From NCBI RefSeq assembly GCF_000374845.1, contig NZ_KB895418.1:248001-312000 (forward strand): DNA of 64,000 nt, read 5' to 3'. This document shows, in pieces, positions 42,203 to 52,037 of this stretch. A program made the translations under genes and the position numbers. How positions within the stretch are numbered: the stretch's first letter is position 1; each line of letters begins with the position of its first letter. The notes below the pieces were generated by a model that saw nothing but the letters and a program-made list of their open reading frames with translations, was not told where the DNA came from and searched no databases. Origin of the DNA: Paenibacillus terrigena DSM 21567 (GTDB lineage Bacteria > Bacillota > Bacilli > Paenibacillales > Paenibacillaceae).

Positions 42203-43660
42203 TTAGCCGCAGCTGCAATTGAGTACAGGTTTCCGAGCGGCCTGCGTCTCATCAAGACGCCGAACGACAGTATCGTATGGCGCATTCAGCAACAATTCTG
42301 GATTAGTGGCTGCCTCTTCCGCAATTAGAATCATCGTATCAATGAAGGCATCCAGTGTCTCTTTGCTCTCCGTCTCTGTAGGCTCAATCATGATGCATTC
42401 CTCAACATTCAATGGGAAATAAATCGTAGGTGGATGATAACCGAAATCGAGTAGTCGCTTGGCAATATCTAGTGTTCGGATGCCATATTGTTTGAAGCTC
42501 TTGCCGGACATGACAAATTCATGTTTGCACACGCCTGGATATGAAATCTCGTAGTAAGGAGCAAGCCGGTGCATCATATAGTTCGCGTTCAATACGGCAT
42601 ATTCCGAGACTTGGCGTAATCCTTCTGGGCCATAGGTACGGATATACGTGTAGGCGCGAACAAGGATGCCGAAGTTGCCATAGTAAGCTTTGACTCGACC
42701 GATAGACTGCGGGATGTTGTCATCCAAGTAATAGCTGCCATCCTCTCGTTTTGCGACGATCGGTTTGGGGAGGAATGGGGTGAGGATTGCTTTGACCCCA
42801 ACAGGTCCCGCACCCGGTCCGCCGCCGCCATGTGGCGTGCTCATTGTCTTGTGGAGATTCAAATGGACGACGTCGAAGCCCATATCTCCTGGTCGCGTAA
42901 TGCCCATGATCGCATTCGAGTTGGCACCATCATAATAGAGAAGACCGCCTGCTTCATGCACGATACGAGCAATCTCTACGATCTGCTCCTCGAAGAGTCC
43001 AAGTGTGTTCGGATTGGTGAGCATCAAGGCTGCCGTATCTTGACCTACAACAGAACGGAGGGCTTCAAGGTCAACATGTCCGCGATCATTCGAAGGAATC
43101 GTGATGGTCTCGAAGCCGGCGACGGTTGCGCTAGCTGGATTCGTACCATGAGACGTGTCCGGCACGATCACCTTCGTACGTACTTCGCCTCGGCTCTCAT
43201 GGTAGGCTCGAATCATCATGAGTCCTGTCCATTCCCCATGCGCTCCCGCAGCAGGCTGAAGCGTGACTTGATCCATCCCCGTTAACGCCGCGATATCTTG
43301 CTGAAGGGTGTACATGAGGCCTAGTGCGCCTTGGATGCTCGCTTCCGGCTGGTAAGGATGGATCTTAGCGAAGCCTGCAAACCTTGCCACATCTTCATTG
43401 ATCTTCGGATTATATTTCATCGTACAGGATCCTAGTGGATAGAAGCCATTATCGATCCCGAAGTTCCGACGCGAAAGGGCGGTATAATGCCGGATGACAT
43501 CGACTTCATAGACCTCTGGCAGCGCCGCAGGTTCTGTGCGTAGGAAGGATGACGGAATCATTTCTGATAGGTTCACTTCAGGGACATCGCATTCAGGCAG
43601 TGCGTAAGCGACGCGTCCTGGTTGACTTAACTCGAAGATTAAAGCTTGGTTCTGGCTCAT
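42203..43660 (-). CDS. gcvPB: Glycine dehydrogenase (decarboxylating) subunit 2
   Basis: P-protein subunit 2 of the glycine cleavage system, 485 aa, PLP-dependent. The cofactor lysine is in [20 protein letters not shown]. Other blocks are [27 protein letters not shown] and [13 protein letters not shown]. It ends with a C-terminal CSCG. The start at 43660 has GGAGG seven bases upstream (ATG 43666 is too close) and forms an ATGA overlap with the end of gcvPA, indicating coupled translation. Last gene of gcvT-gcvPA-gcvPB. Confidence 0.95.
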   Translation of the reverse strand: MSQNQALIFELSQPGRVAYALPECDVPEVNLSEMIPSSFLRTEPAALPEVYEVDVIRHYTALSRRNFGIDNGFYPLGSCTMKYNPKINEDVARFAGFAKIHPYQPEASIQGALGLMYTLQQDIAALTGMDQVTLQPAAGAHGEWTGLMMIRAYHESRGEVRTKVIVPDTSHGTNPASATVAGFETITIPSNDRGHVDLEALRSVVGQDTAALMLTNPNTLGLFEEQIVEIARIVHEAGGLLYYDGANSNAIMGITRPGDMGFDVVHLNLHKTMSTPHGGGGPGAGPVGVKAILTPFLPKPIVAKREDGSYYLDDNIPQSIGRVKAYYGNFGILVRAYTYIRTYGPEGLRQVSEYAVLNANYMMHRLAPYYEISYPGVCKHEFVMSGKSFKQYGIRTLDIAKRLLDFGYHPPTIYFPLNVEECIMIEPTETESKETLDAFIDTMILIAEEAATNPELLLNAPYDTVVRRLDETQAARKPVLNCSCG

Positions 43661-45009
43661 AGACATGCCTCCAAACGCGTTACGAATTGATCGATCTCAT
43701 CTTTGGTTCTCCGTTCGGTTACAGCAACTAACAGATGCCCTTGCAATTCTGGATAGGCAAGACCAAGATCATACCCGCTGAGGTAACCAGCAGCAAGTAA
43801 TTGTTCATTGATTTGAGTGACTTTCGCTTCTTCTGGCAGCTTGATGACGAATTCATTGAAGAACGGCGATGTGTTGGCGATAGCAAGCCGTTCTGAATGG
43901 CGGATTGCATTTGCCGCATAGTGCGCTTTCTGGATATTCAATCGCGCTACATCTTGAATTCCTTGCTTGCCCATGGTAGACAGATAGACGGATGCACATA
44001 ATGCTAATAGAGCTTGGTTCGAGCAAATATTGGAGGTCGCTTTTTCCCTGCGGATATGTTGTTCTCTGGCTTGTAAGGTCAAGACAAAGCCACGCTTCCC
44101 ATCGCGGTCAAGGGTCTGTCCAACGATACGACCCGGCATTTTACGCATCAAGGCTTCTGTTACTGCGAAATACCCGCAGGTAGGACCGCCAAGCGATGCT
44201 GCAATTCCAAATGGCTGCGCATCTCCGATGACGACGTCAGCACCCAACTTGCCAGGACTTTCAAGCACCCCGAGCGAGAGCGGGTTGCTACTAACGACGA
44301 GTAGTCCTTTGTGTGCATGAATCATGTCGCCAATCGTGCGAATATCTTCAATACAACCGAAGAAGTTAGGGGACTGGATAAGGACTGCCGCAGTGTCAGG
44401 TGAGATCATTGATTCCAGGTGCTCAAGATCCGTAACGCCGTTCTGAACATCGATTTCTATGATATCCAGATTCAACCCGCGAGCGGAAGTCTGCAGAATT
44501 TGACGTGCTTCGGGATGAACGGCCCGGGATACGATGAGCTGTTTTCTTCTCGTCGCGCTAGCTGCGAGAGAGCCAGCTTCTGCGAGGGCTGTTGCTCCGT
44601 CATACATACTTGCATTCGCGACAGCCATGCCTGTTAACTCACAAATATAAGATTGAAATTCGAAAATCGCTTGCAGTTCGCCCTGACTGATCTCGGGCTG
44701 ATATGGTGTGTAGGCGGTATAGAATTCAGAGCGGGAAATGACATGGTTGATGACGACTGGGACATGATGATCATAGATACCTGCCCCGAGGAAGCTTGTA
44801 TACCGGTCAAAATCAGCATTCTGATCGGACAATTGCTTCATATGGCGCAGTAAAGATATTTCATCCAGTGCTTCAGAGATGGGAAGCGTGCCTTGATAGC
44901 GTATTTCTGTCGGGATGTCTTGGAATAATTGTTCCATGGAATCCATTCCGATGACTTGTAACATATCGGCTTGGTCTTGTGGTGTCATAGGCAGATAGCG
45001 ATGTTTCAT
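43657..45009 (-). CDS. gcvPA: Glycine dehydrogenase (decarboxylating) subunit 1
   Basis: P-protein subunit 1 of the glycine cleavage system, 450 aa, which pairs with GcvPB to decarboxylate glycine and load the lipoyl arm of GcvH. The N terminus [21 protein letters not shown] and the blocks [36 protein letters not shown] and [14 protein letters not shown] are standard. It overlaps gcvT by the ATGA at 45006-45009 and gcvPB by four bases. Confidence 0.95.
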   Translation of the reverse strand: MKHRYLPMTPQDQADMLQVIGMDSMEQLFQDIPTEIRYQGTLPISEALDEISLLRHMKQLSDQNADFDRYTSFLGAGIYDHHVPVVINHVISRSEFYTAYTPYQPEISQGELQAIFEFQSYICELTGMAVANASMYDGATALAEAGSLAASATRRKQLIVSRAVHPEARQILQTSARGLNLDIIEIDVQNGVTDLEHLESMISPDTAAVLIQSPNFFGCIEDIRTIGDMIHAHKGLLVVSSNPLSLGVLESPGKLGADVVIGDAQPFGIAASLGGPTCGYFAVTEALMRKMPGRIVGQTLDRDGKRGFVLTLQAREQHIRREKATSNICSNQALLALCASVYLSTMGKQGIQDVARLNIQKAHYAANAIRHSERLAIANTSPFFNEFVIKLPEEAKVTQINEQLLAAGYLSGYDLGLAYPELQGHLLVAVTERRTKDEIDQFVTRLEACL

Positions 45010-46133
45010 ATTGTTTTCGTGCCTCCTGTCGAACGTGTCTTGTTTCGATAGAATGGAGCGGGTACAATTTTGGCGCGGAGCAGTTTGCCGCGAATTTCTA
45101 CTTCGACTTCGGTATCTATCGCCGTGTATTTCATATCGATCAATGCAAGACCCAGATTTCGTTTGAGGGTAGGAGATTGTGTCCCCGTCGTCACTTCGCC
45201 TATCCGGTTTCCGTTCGCAAAGACGGGATAATGGGATCTTGGGATGCCGCGATCGACCAGTTCAAGCCCCACTAATTTACGAGACAATCCTGATTGCTTC
45301 TGGTAAGCGAGTGCTTCCTGTCCAATAAAATCCCCTTTATCAAGCTTAACGAACATCCCTAGACCAGCTTCGAGCGGTGTGATTTGGGCCGATAATTCTT
45401 GACCGTAGAGCGGCAGCTTGGCTTCAAAGCGCAATGTATCGCGAGCGCCGAGTCCAGCTGGCACGAGTCCCAGCCCTTCACCTAGTTCTAACAGTCCATT
45501 CCACACAGCAGGGGCGTCTGAATCACGAACATACAATTCGAATCCGTCTTCCCCGGTATATCCTGTACGCGAGATGAGTGTTCTTACCCCGCAGACAGAC
45601 GCTTCTTTCATGAACTCAAATCCAGCGAGTCCCGCGAGTGGTGTCTCGGTTGCTTGCTGTAAGATCGCTTCCGCCAGAGGACCTTGGATGGCGAGGAGCG
45701 CGGTCTGATCGGATACATTCTCTATCTGCACGCTGCTAGGTTGATGTATTTTGAGCCAATCCCAGTCTTTATCGATATTGGAGGCGTTGACGACAAGCAT
45801 ATAATTCGACATCGATAGGCGATACACCAATAGATCATCGACGACACCACCCGTTGGGTAACACATGCAAGTATACTGTGCTTGACCATCCTGTAGCTTG
45901 GTGACATCGTTCGTCGTCATATGCTGGAGAAAAGCTTCGGCACCTTCGCCAGTGACGATAAATTCGCCCATGTGGGAGACATCGAACAACCCGGCTTGTT
46001 GTCGTACGGCTTCGTGTTCTTTCTGGATGCCAAGAAATTGAACAGGCAATTCCCATCCGCCAAAGTCAATACATCTTACACCGGAATGGTTAGCGTAGAG
46101 CGGGTAGAGTGTCGTTCTGCGAAGCTGAGTCAT
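45006..46133 (-). CDS. gcvT: Aminomethyltransferase (glycine cleavage T-protein)
   Basis: Folate-dependent T-protein, 375 aa, that releases ammonia and makes 5,10-methylene-tetrahydrofolate. Blocks: [72 protein letters not shown] and [23 protein letters not shown] precedes ATG 46133. First gene of the gcv operon and directly behind the glycine riboswitch. Confidence 0.95.
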   Translation of the reverse strand: MTQLRRTTLYPLYANHSGVRCIDFGGWELPVQFLGIQKEHEAVRQQAGLFDVSHMGEFIVTGEGAEAFLQHMTTNDVTKLQDGQAQYTCMCYPTGGVVDDLLVYRLSMSNYMLVVNASNIDKDWDWLKIHQPSSVQIENVSDQTALLAIQGPLAEAILQQATETPLAGLAGFEFMKEASVCGVRTLISRTGYTGEDGFELYVRDSDAPAVWNGLLELGEGLGLVPAGLGARDTLRFEAKLPLYGQELSAQITPLEAGLGMFVKLDKGDFIGQEALAYQKQSGLSRKLVGLELVDRGIPRSHYPVFANGNRIGEVTTGTQSPTLKRNLGLALIDMKYTAIDTEVEVEIRGKLLRAKIVPAPFYRNKTRSTGGTKTI

Positions 46134-46181
46134 GCATTCACCTCATCTGATTGGATTGTGTAGAGCGCACGCGATAACAAC

Positions 46182-46250
46182 AAAAAAGGACAGGCAAAAG
46201 AAACGATAGATGCCGCTACGCATCCCATTTCCTTCGCTCTGTCCTTTGTA
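46182..46250 (-). terminator. Terminator of the glycine riboswitch expression platform
   Basis: On the minus strand AAAGGACAG (46240s) can pair with CTGTCCTTT followed by a T-run (46182-46187). The 5' arm overlaps the 3' strand of the second aptamer, so ligand binding should free the transcript from termination (an ON switch). Confidence 0.7.
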
Positions 46251-46430
46251 CCTGAGAGTTACCTTATGGGCTGGTTCTCCCATAAGTTTCCCCTTGGGTG
46301 ACTCGATCAGCTAGAAGCCTCGAATACTCTCCAGAGGTGCGTCCGGTAAAGGTCCTTTTGCCTGAGAGATTCACCTATGCAGGCTTACTCCTTCGGCGTT
46401 ACCTAGGTTCGGTAATCTCTCCCGTTACCA
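46232..46430 (-). ncRNA. Tandem glycine riboswitch
   Basis: Two consecutive glycine aptamers lie in the gcvT leader. The first reads (minus strand) GGGAGAGATTACC, then GCCGAAGGAGTAA and TGAATCTCTCAGGCAAAAGG; the second reads CTGGAGAGTATTCGAG, then CACCCAAGGGGAA and GTAACTCTCAGGTACAAAGG. These are the conserved elements of the gcvT motif. Glycine is expected to turn on gcvT-gcvPA-gcvPB by preventing the downstream terminator. Confidence 0.95.
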
Positions 46431-46459
46431 TCATCCGCTATTATTTTTCCATTACTCCA

Positions 46460-46489
46460 TTAATACTCGACCGTTCACCACATTGTCAA
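46460..46489 (-). promoter_or_regulatory. Promoter of the gcvT operon
   Basis: On the minus strand TTGACA (46484-46489) and TATTAA (46460-46465) are 18 bases apart, just upstream of the riboswitch. Confidence 0.7.
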
Positions 46490-46528
46490 TCAATTTTTTT
46501 GGTAATGAAAATAATTTAATACCGGATA

Positions 46529-46558
46529 TTGACAGCTTTGTTCTCGTTGTTCTACGCT
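46529..46558 (+). promoter_or_regulatory. Promoter of gcvH
   Basis: TTGACA (46529-46534) with a weak -10 TACGCT (46553-46558), 18 bases apart, divergent from the gcvT promoter about 40 bases away. No riboswitch is seen before gcvH. Confidence 0.5.
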
Positions 46559-46642
46559 AATAGGGAATTAGACCTCCGGAGCTAATACAAGCAAACGATA
46601 TGCAATCCGATACAGTGACATTTCGAGAAAAGAGGCGTTCAG

Positions 46643-47035
46643 ATGAGTGAAGTAAAACCAAACTTGCGGTACAGTGAAGAGCACGAATGGGCTGAAGTGA
46701 TCTCGGAGAATACGATCCGAATTGGCATTTCCGATCATGCGCAGCATCAGCTTGGGGATATTGTATTCATTGAATTTCCTGAAGTCGGCTATGAAGTGAC
46801 AGCAGGAGACAGCATGGGATCGATCGAATCGGTAAAGACGGTCTCGGAATTGTACAGCCCTATTACGGGAAAAGTAACTCGCGTCAACGCGCAATTGGAG
46901 ACAGAGCCAGAACTCGTGAACAATGAGCCTTATGCAGGTGGATGGCTTGTTGAGGTGGAGGTTGACGGAACGACGGCAGATGCGGTTCAACATTTGTTAA
47001 CGGCAGATGCTTATACAGAGCTGACCAAGGACTAA
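46643..47035 (+). CDS. gcvH: Glycine cleavage system H protein
   Basis: Lipoyl carrier protein of the glycine cleavage system, 130 aa. The lipoylated lysine is Lys65 in the conserved IESVKTVSELYSP. The start YSEEHEWAEV and end LLTADAYTELTKD are typical. It is divergent from the gcvT operon, from which it is usually separate in Bacillales. GAGGCG precedes the ATG. It may also serve lipoate relay to other complexes. Confidence 0.95.
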   Translation: MSEVKPNLRYSEEHEWAEVISENTIRIGISDHAQHQLGDIVFIEFPEVGYEVTAGDSMGSIESVKTVSELYSPITGKVTRVNAQLETEPELVNNEPYAGGWLVEVEVDGTTADAVQHLLTADAYTELTKD

Positions 47036-47068
47036 TGGTATAGTGAATAGTGAATATTTCTAAGTAGA

Positions 47069-47110
47069 AGAGTTGATTCGCGGTGAGTATGCGGCGGACA
47101 GCTCTTTTTT
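47069..47110 (+). terminator. Probable terminator after gcvH
   Basis: AGAGTTG pairs with CAGCTCT (one G-T pair) around a long loop and is followed by six Ts. Confidence 0.6.
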
Positions 47111-47235
47111 GCCATGTCTACGTATTTTGGAATATAACGGGGGATTCAACCCACTCTTGAGTATACTGCGTATGGAAAAAGACGACACTGACTCTAAGTG
47201 ATATATCCGATAATTTGCGATGGTGCTCATCTTCA

Positions 47236-47276
47236 TTGACACTTCAACATGAACATGATAATTTTAGATTATCTAA
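47236..47276 (+). promoter_or_regulatory. Promoter and candidate operator of the MarR gene
   Basis: TTGACA (47236-47241) and TAATTT (47259-47264) are 17 bases apart. The perfect 13-base dyad TTAGAT-T-ATCTAA (47264-47276) covers the expected start, as for autoregulated MarR genes. Confidence 0.65.
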
Positions 47277-47324
47277 TTGTTGAAGATCAAAAATAATTTT
47301 GATAAGGGTTTTTGGGGAGGAACT

Positions 47325-47759
47325 ATGGAGTCATATCTAGAAAGATTTCAGAAAGCAATGGATCTCGTACACAAGAAATTGAATAGTGAAGTGATGGAGA
47401 AGCTACCCGCTGGGATTACACCGCCTCAAATCATGATGCTGTTTCGTTTGTACAAATTAGGATTGTGCAAACTATCACAGCTCGCTGAATGTCTGGAAGT
47501 GAAGCCAAGCTCGATTACAGTCATGATCGATCGACTGGAGAAAAGCGGCTATGTCGCACGTCAATCCGATCCGAATGATCGTCGTATTGTACTCGTGCAG
47601 CTCACGGACAAAGGACGTGAAATTCTGAAATCAACAGGAGAGCTACGTGATCAAGCGCTTGAACCTTTAGTGCAAGACCTTACGAAAACTGAATTGGTCG
47701 CGCTCGTCGAGACATTTGAGAAGATCACCTCGAAGTTCACGAATCAGGACAAAGAATAG
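47325..47759 (+). CDS. MarR-family regulator
   Basis: A 144-residue winged-helix regulator. The DNA-binding part is LCKLSQLAECLEVKPSSITVMIDRLEKSGYVARQSDPNDRRIVLVQLTDKG, including the DxRR wing. The single Cys in LGLCKL could be redox-active but is not in the OhrR position. ATG 47325 has GGGGAGGA upstream; a longer frame from TTG 47277 lacks a ribosome site. The cls gene begins 43 bases after it and may be a target or share its transcript. Confidence 0.9.
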   Translation: MESYLERFQKAMDLVHKKLNSEVMEKLPAGITPPQIMMLFRLYKLGLCKLSQLAECLEVKPSSITVMIDRLEKSGYVARQSDPNDRRIVLVQLTDKGREILKSTGELRDQALEPLVQDLTKTELVALVETFEKITSKFTNQDKE

Positions 47760-47802
47760 AACTCATTAAAATCAAATGGATTAGAAGGGCAGGCCAGACA
47801 AT

Positions 47803-49248
47803 TTGAATATATGGAGCTCTGGTTTTTCAATGCTCTCAATATTGAACATGGTCCTGGCGATCGCGGTCATTTTCATTGAGAGACGTAATGTCGGAAATAC
47901 ATGGGCTTGGCTAATGGTCCTGTTATTTCTCCCAGGGGTTGGATTTATACTATATCTTATGTTCGGTCAGAACATTAGCAAACGTAAAATCTATAAGATT
48001 CCCAAAGAACAGCATGAAAATATGAATCATATGGTTCGAGCACAACAACAGCTTTTCAGAGAGGGTAAGGTTAAATTCCACGATACATCCATTACGGAGT
48101 ACCAGGATATGATCTACATGAATTTGTCGGCGGCTAAATCGATCCTTACGCAAGATAACGATATCACGATTTATACGGATGGTCATGAGAAGTTTGATGC
48201 GCTCATCGAATCGATTCTGCAGGCGGAGCATCATGTGCATGTGATGTATTATATCGTTCGGGACGATCATCTCGGACGCCGACTGTTGGACGCACTAACG
48301 CTGAAAGCACGCGAGCATGTTCATGTTCGATTTTTGTATGATGATATTGGGAGTGCAGGCTTGTCGCGAGATTTCTTCAAACCGCTTATCGAAGCGGGCG
48401 GACAAGTCGCTGTCTTTTTCCCGTCGCGGATACCTTACGTGAATTTTCGATTGAACTATCGGAATCATAGGAAGCTGGCCATTATCGATGGGACGATCGG
48501 ATTTGTTGGCGGATTTAACGTGGGGGATGAATATCTCGGTCTAGATTCCCGTTACGGCTACTGGAGAGATACCCATTTGAAGGTGAATGGAAGCAGTGTG
48601 TTTCAGATGCAAGCACAATTTATTATGGACTGGGATCTGGCCTCGACACAGCGTCTAACAGAGATGGAGCAGTATTTCGTCCCTGTGGGACGTTCGGGTC
48701 TTAATGCGATGCAGATCGTATCCAGCGGACCCAATAGTACCCAAGAACAGATCAAGAATGCATGTATCAAACTCATTAATTCCGCGAAAGAAACGTTGTA
48801 TCTGCAATCACCGTATTTTGTGCCGGATGAAACGATGCAGAATGCACTTCGGATGGCCATTTTGTCTGGGGTGGATGTTCGGATTATGATACCGGCTGTT
48901 CCAGATCATAAAATCGTCCATCTGGCAACGTACTCATACTTAGGAGAGCTGCTTAAAATCGGGGCAAAGTGTTACCTGTACCAGAAAGGGTTCTTACATG
49001 CCAAGACCATGGTCGCTGATGGCAAAGTTGCTACCGTGGGTACAGCGAATATGGATATCCGCAGCTTTAAGCTGAACTTTGAGGTGAACGCGTTTCTATA
49101 TGGAGGAGAGGCGCCTTCCAAGCTGCATGCCATTTTTGAAGAGGATATGAAGGATTCCATCCGTCTAACACGCGAGATTTACGAATCGAGGCCGCGGTTG
49201 CATAAGATTGGAGAATCAGTGACACGATTAATTTCCCCAATCCTATAG
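47803..49248 (+). CDS. cls: Cardiolipin synthase
   Basis: A 481-residue phospholipase D-type membrane enzyme that condenses phosphatidylglycerol to cardiolipin. Two N-terminal membrane helices (about 10-30 and 36-55) are followed by two HKD motifs: NHRKLAIIDGTIGFVGGFN near residue 220 and LHAKTMVADGKVATVGTANMD near 397. The start appears to be TTG 47803; the ribosome site is weak (AAGGGCAGG some distance upstream). Co-transcription with the MarR gene is possible. Confidence 0.93.
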   Translation: MNIWSSGFSMLSILNMVLAIAVIFIERRNVGNTWAWLMVLLFLPGVGFILYLMFGQNISKRKIYKIPKEQHENMNHMVRAQQQLFREGKVKFHDTSITEYQDMIYMNLSAAKSILTQDNDITIYTDGHEKFDALIESILQAEHHVHVMYYIVRDDHLGRRLLDALTLKAREHVHVRFLYDDIGSAGLSRDFFKPLIEAGGQVAVFFPSRIPYVNFRLNYRNHRKLAIIDGTIGFVGGFNVGDEYLGLDSRYGYWRDTHLKVNGSSVFQMQAQFIMDWDLASTQRLTEMEQYFVPVGRSGLNAMQIVSSGPNSTQEQIKNACIKLINSAKETLYLQSPYFVPDETMQNALRMAILSGVDVRIMIPAVPDHKIVHLATYSYLGELLKIGAKCYLYQKGFLHAKTMVADGKVATVGTANMDIRSFKLNFEVNAFLYGGEAPSKLHAIFEEDMKDSIRLTREIYESRPRLHKIGESVTRLISPIL

Positions 49249-49292
49249 TGCACACGCAAGCACTGAATCAAATATTGTTTTAAAATTACAGG

Positions 49293-49333
49293 AGAAACGC
49301 TTATCGCCCTATTGGGACGACAAAGACGTTTCT
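49293..49333. terminator. Possible terminator between cls and the Cof gene
   Basis: AGAAACG pairs with CGTTTCT around an inner TCGCCC/GGGACGA hairpin; T-rich on the plus side. It reaches into the 3' end of the Cof-type gene, between convergent genes. Confidence 0.35.
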
Positions 49334-50127
49334 TCTTGTTTTTGTAGGACAGGTGCGATTAGACCGAGCTTCACCAGCCCGTGATAGATGCCGTCTTCAT
49401 TGCATGAAGTTGTGATCATGTCTGCCACTGCCTTGGTCTCCGGGAGTGCATTGCCCATGGCGACACCTGTTCCAACAAGTGAGAGCATCTCAAGATCGTT
49501 GTTATTGTCACCGAAGGCATAGCTGTCTGCAAGTTCAAAGTCTCCGTATTCTAACATTTTGGTAATCCCAATGGCTTTGGAGCAGCCTTTGGGAAGAATA
49601 TCTAATGCATACGTATGCCAAGGCAAAAATGTGAAATGGGGGAAACGGTCGATGTAATGGCTGCGCTCATCTTCTTCACAGAATACAATTGCTTGGTAGA
49701 TCGGAGCACGCAGATGGAAGGTCGGATCAACCTCCGGATAGACGATTTTTGTATCACCAAAAGAATCTCGAATGTAAGGATGGTTCGCAACACTTGATTT
49801 GAAATCGTCATGACTCACATGGGCATACGGGTGATTATTGCGCTGCATTTCGATCTGAAGATTGATAAGCTCTTCTTGCGGAATGGGATTGTCGTAAATA
49901 ACTTGTCCTTCGAAGACGACATACTGCCCGTTCAATGCAACATAAGAATCGATTCCCAGCGACTGCCGAATTTCTTCGAACAAGATTGGAGTTCTTCCGG
50001 TTGCAATGGCTGTATATATGCCTTGTTGCTGAAGCTCATGAATGGCGATGCGAGTTGATGCTAGAATTTCTTTATTTTCATTCAGTAATGTACCGTCAAT
50101 ATCGAAGAATACGATAGGTCTTCCCAT
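49309..50127 (-). CDS. Cof-type HAD phosphatase
   Basis: A 272-residue HAD-superfamily hydrolase of the Cof/YidA type with a C2B cap. Motif I is FFDIDGTLL, motif II is AIATGRTP (Thr), a lysine is in the KGCSKAIGI segment, and motif III is AFGDNNNDLEML. Members dephosphorylate sugar phosphates, FMN or nucleotides; the substrate cannot be told. AGGAGG precedes the ATG. It is divergent from the LacI regulator gene. Confidence 0.9.
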   Translation of the reverse strand: MGRPIVFFDIDGTLLNENKEILASTRIAIHELQQQGIYTAIATGRTPILFEEIRQSLGIDSYVALNGQYVVFEGQVIYDNPIPQEELINLQIEMQRNNHPYAHVSHDDFKSSVANHPYIRDSFGDTKIVYPEVDPTFHLRAPIYQAIVFCEEDERSHYIDRFPHFTFLPWHTYALDILPKGCSKAIGITKMLEYGDFELADSYAFGDNNNDLEMLSLVGTGVAMGNALPETKAVADMITTSCNEDGIYHGLVKLGLIAPVLQKQEETSLSSQ

Positions 50128-50241
50128 GGTAACGTTCCTCCTCTATGATGATAAAAGAAAGGGTGCGGCCATGACGCCCAATGAAGGTAACGCTGACCGC
50201 ATTTGATGACTGCACTTGATGTTACAACTAATGATAAAATA

Positions 50242-50255
50242 TGAAAAGCTTTTCA
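50242..50255. promoter_or_regulatory. Palindromic operator before a LacI-family gene
   Basis: TGAAAAGC-TTTTCA style perfect 14-base palindrome (TGAAAAGCTTTTCA), 41 bases before the LacI start codon. A partial second copy (CTTTTTTCAGAAAAG) follows at about 50266-50280. This looks like an autoregulatory LacI-type operator. Confidence 0.6.
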
Positions 50256-50296
50256 GGTCAAGAGTCTTTTTTCAGAAAAGGTGGTGAACGTGTTTC

Positions 50297-51274
50297 ATGG
50301 CCAATATTAAGGAAATCGCAAAATTAGCGGGTGTATCGATTGCAACGGTATCACGTGTACTGAATCAGCATCCTTATGTGCGAGAAGACAAACGGGCCGC
50401 TGTCCTTGAAGCGGTGGAGAAGCTCAATTATTCGCAGAATATGAATGCGGTCCATCTCGTGAAAGGGAAGACATCGATGATCGCCGTCGTCTTGCCGTAT
50501 GTGAATCACCCCTATTTTGGGGGCATTACTGACGGGATCGCCAATGCTTCCTTAGCGTGTAATTACAAGCTAATCCTATGTCAGACTGATTATCGGGCAG
50601 AAGAAGAACAGAAGGTGCTTGATATGCTTCGTATGAAGCAAGTTGACGGCATTGTTTTCTGTTCGAAAACGATGACATGGGATGAAATTGAACCCTATAC
50701 GGTCTATGGCCCGATTATTGCCTGTGAAAATGCAGGGGATCGTGCGGTTTCATCCGTCTTTATCGATCATTACGGCAGCTTCAAGCTGGGGATGGATTAT
50801 TTGATTGCTAAAGGGCATCGGAAAATTGGATATTTCATCGGTCGAGGAGATAGCTACATTAATATGAACCGAAAGCTGGCTTATATGGATGCGCTTCAAG
50901 CGATTGGCGAGGAGCCTTACGCAGAATGGCAATTCGAGCGCATATTCGATTTTGAACGCGGGATTGAAGTGGTTCGCAGGCTCTTAGCCATGAAGAACCG
51001 ACCGACGGCGATCCTCGGGAGTGGAGATCATCCCGCTGCTGCGATCGTCGCAGAAGCTAGAAAGCACGGCATTCGTGTCCCTGAGGATTTAGCAGTGATT
51101 GGATCGGATAATCACCCCATTGCGGAGGTGCTTGGCATTACGACAATCGAACTATCGATGTATGACGTTGGGAAAAATGCCTTCGAAATTTTATTCGAAC
51201 GGATGAATGATAAGTCGTTGCCTTCAACGCGAAAAGAGTTGACGTATCGGCTAATCGAGCGGTCGACTGTCTGA
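50297..51274 (+). CDS. LacI-family transcriptional regulator
   Basis: A 325-residue LacI/GalR regulator. The helix-turn-helix IKEIAKLAGVSIATVSRVLN is at the N terminus with a hinge near residue 50, followed by a periplasmic-binding-like sensor domain (MIAVVLPYVNHPYFGGITDGI). No sugar operon is next to it; a palindrome upstream suggests autoregulation. AAAGGTGG precedes the ATG. The ligand is unknown. Confidence 0.92.
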   Translation: MANIKEIAKLAGVSIATVSRVLNQHPYVREDKRAAVLEAVEKLNYSQNMNAVHLVKGKTSMIAVVLPYVNHPYFGGITDGIANASLACNYKLILCQTDYRAEEEQKVLDMLRMKQVDGIVFCSKTMTWDEIEPYTVYGPIIACENAGDRAVSSVFIDHYGSFKLGMDYLIAKGHRKIGYFIGRGDSYINMNRKLAYMDALQAIGEEPYAEWQFERIFDFERGIEVVRRLLAMKNRPTAILGSGDHPAAAIVAEARKHGIRVPEDLAVIGSDNHPIAEVLGITTIELSMYDVGKNAFEILFERMNDKSLPSTRKELTYRLIERSTV

Positions 51275-51289
51275 GGAAGGAGGAGTAAA

Positions 51290-51834
51290 ATGGAGCCCAT
51301 TGAAGTCGTGGTATACCGACCCGAATGGAGGATTCAATTCCTGGAGCTGGGAAGTGCTTTGCGAAGTGCACTAGATGATACTGTAATGCGTATTGATCAC
51401 GTGGGTTCGACTTCTGTGGTCGGGTTAGCAGCGAAACCGATTATTGATATTCTCAAATATCTGTTCCAAACTTGAGTGAAATGGAACCATATCAGACAAC
51501 TCTGGAACGTGTAGGTTATCGTTACCGTGCAGATAATGACGACCTTAGCAAACGTTATTTTCGTGAGTTGCCGGGAAAGCCAAGAACCCATATTCATGTT
51601 CGTCAGGCAGGCAGCTGGTCTGAGCAATTGAATTTATTATTTCGTGATTATGTAAGACGACATCCCGAAGCATGTCATACATATGGACAAGTAAAATATC
51701 ACCTCGCGGAAAGGTATCGTGATGACCGTGAGGCCTATGTACAGGGGAAAGAAGAGATCGTCTGGAAGATCCTCAGGGAGGCCCATGTCTGGAGTATGGC
51801 TGTTGGTTGGAAGCCAGAAAAATCGGATGCTTAG
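51290..51834 (+). pseudogene. GrpB (UPF0157) family nucleotidyltransferase-like gene with frameshift
   Basis: The first frame (51290-51475) gives EVVVYRPEWRIQFL and RIDHVGSTSVVGLAAKPIIDI, the GrpB start with its GS nucleotidyltransferase-like motif. It then ends early. From 51454 a second frame continues exactly where the family would: QISVPNLSEMEPYQ through THIHVRQAGS and RDYVRRHPEA to 51834. Removing two bases (near 51452-51453) restores one frame of about 180 codons. Either the gene is broken or the sequence carries an error. GGAGGAG precedes the start. Confidence 0.85.
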
Positions 51835-51968
51835 TCTTGCGTGAACGATTAGTTGCATCAAGCGCAGACGAGGGAATACAAGCATATCGCCGAGCGATCG
51901 AATTCTATACCGATAAATTGGAGCAGCGATGGGATTTAGCGGAGAGGGCAGGGAAGCTCTTTACATGA
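51835..51968 (+). other. Open-frame remnant after the GrpB gene
   Basis: One frame stays open for about 42 codons to TGA at about 51968, giving a coding-looking stretch with ERLVASSADEGIQAYRRA then IEFYTDKLEQRWDLAERAG. No start codon with a ribosome site is seen. It may be the 3' end of a decayed gene. I do not recognise it. Confidence 0.25.
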
Positions 51969-51994
51969 TAGGAAATGAATGTTATTATACATAC

Positions 51995-52006
51995 ATCTAA
52001 TTAGAT
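51995..52006. promoter_or_regulatory. Palindrome before the ArsR gene
   Basis: ATCTAA-TTAGAT is a perfect 12-base palindrome 31 bases before the ArsR start codon, directly after a TATTATAC stretch that could be a -10. ArsR repressors usually bind such sites in their own promoters. Confidence 0.5.
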
Positions 52007-52037
52007 AATTATTTAAATGGATTTGTAGGTGAAAGCA

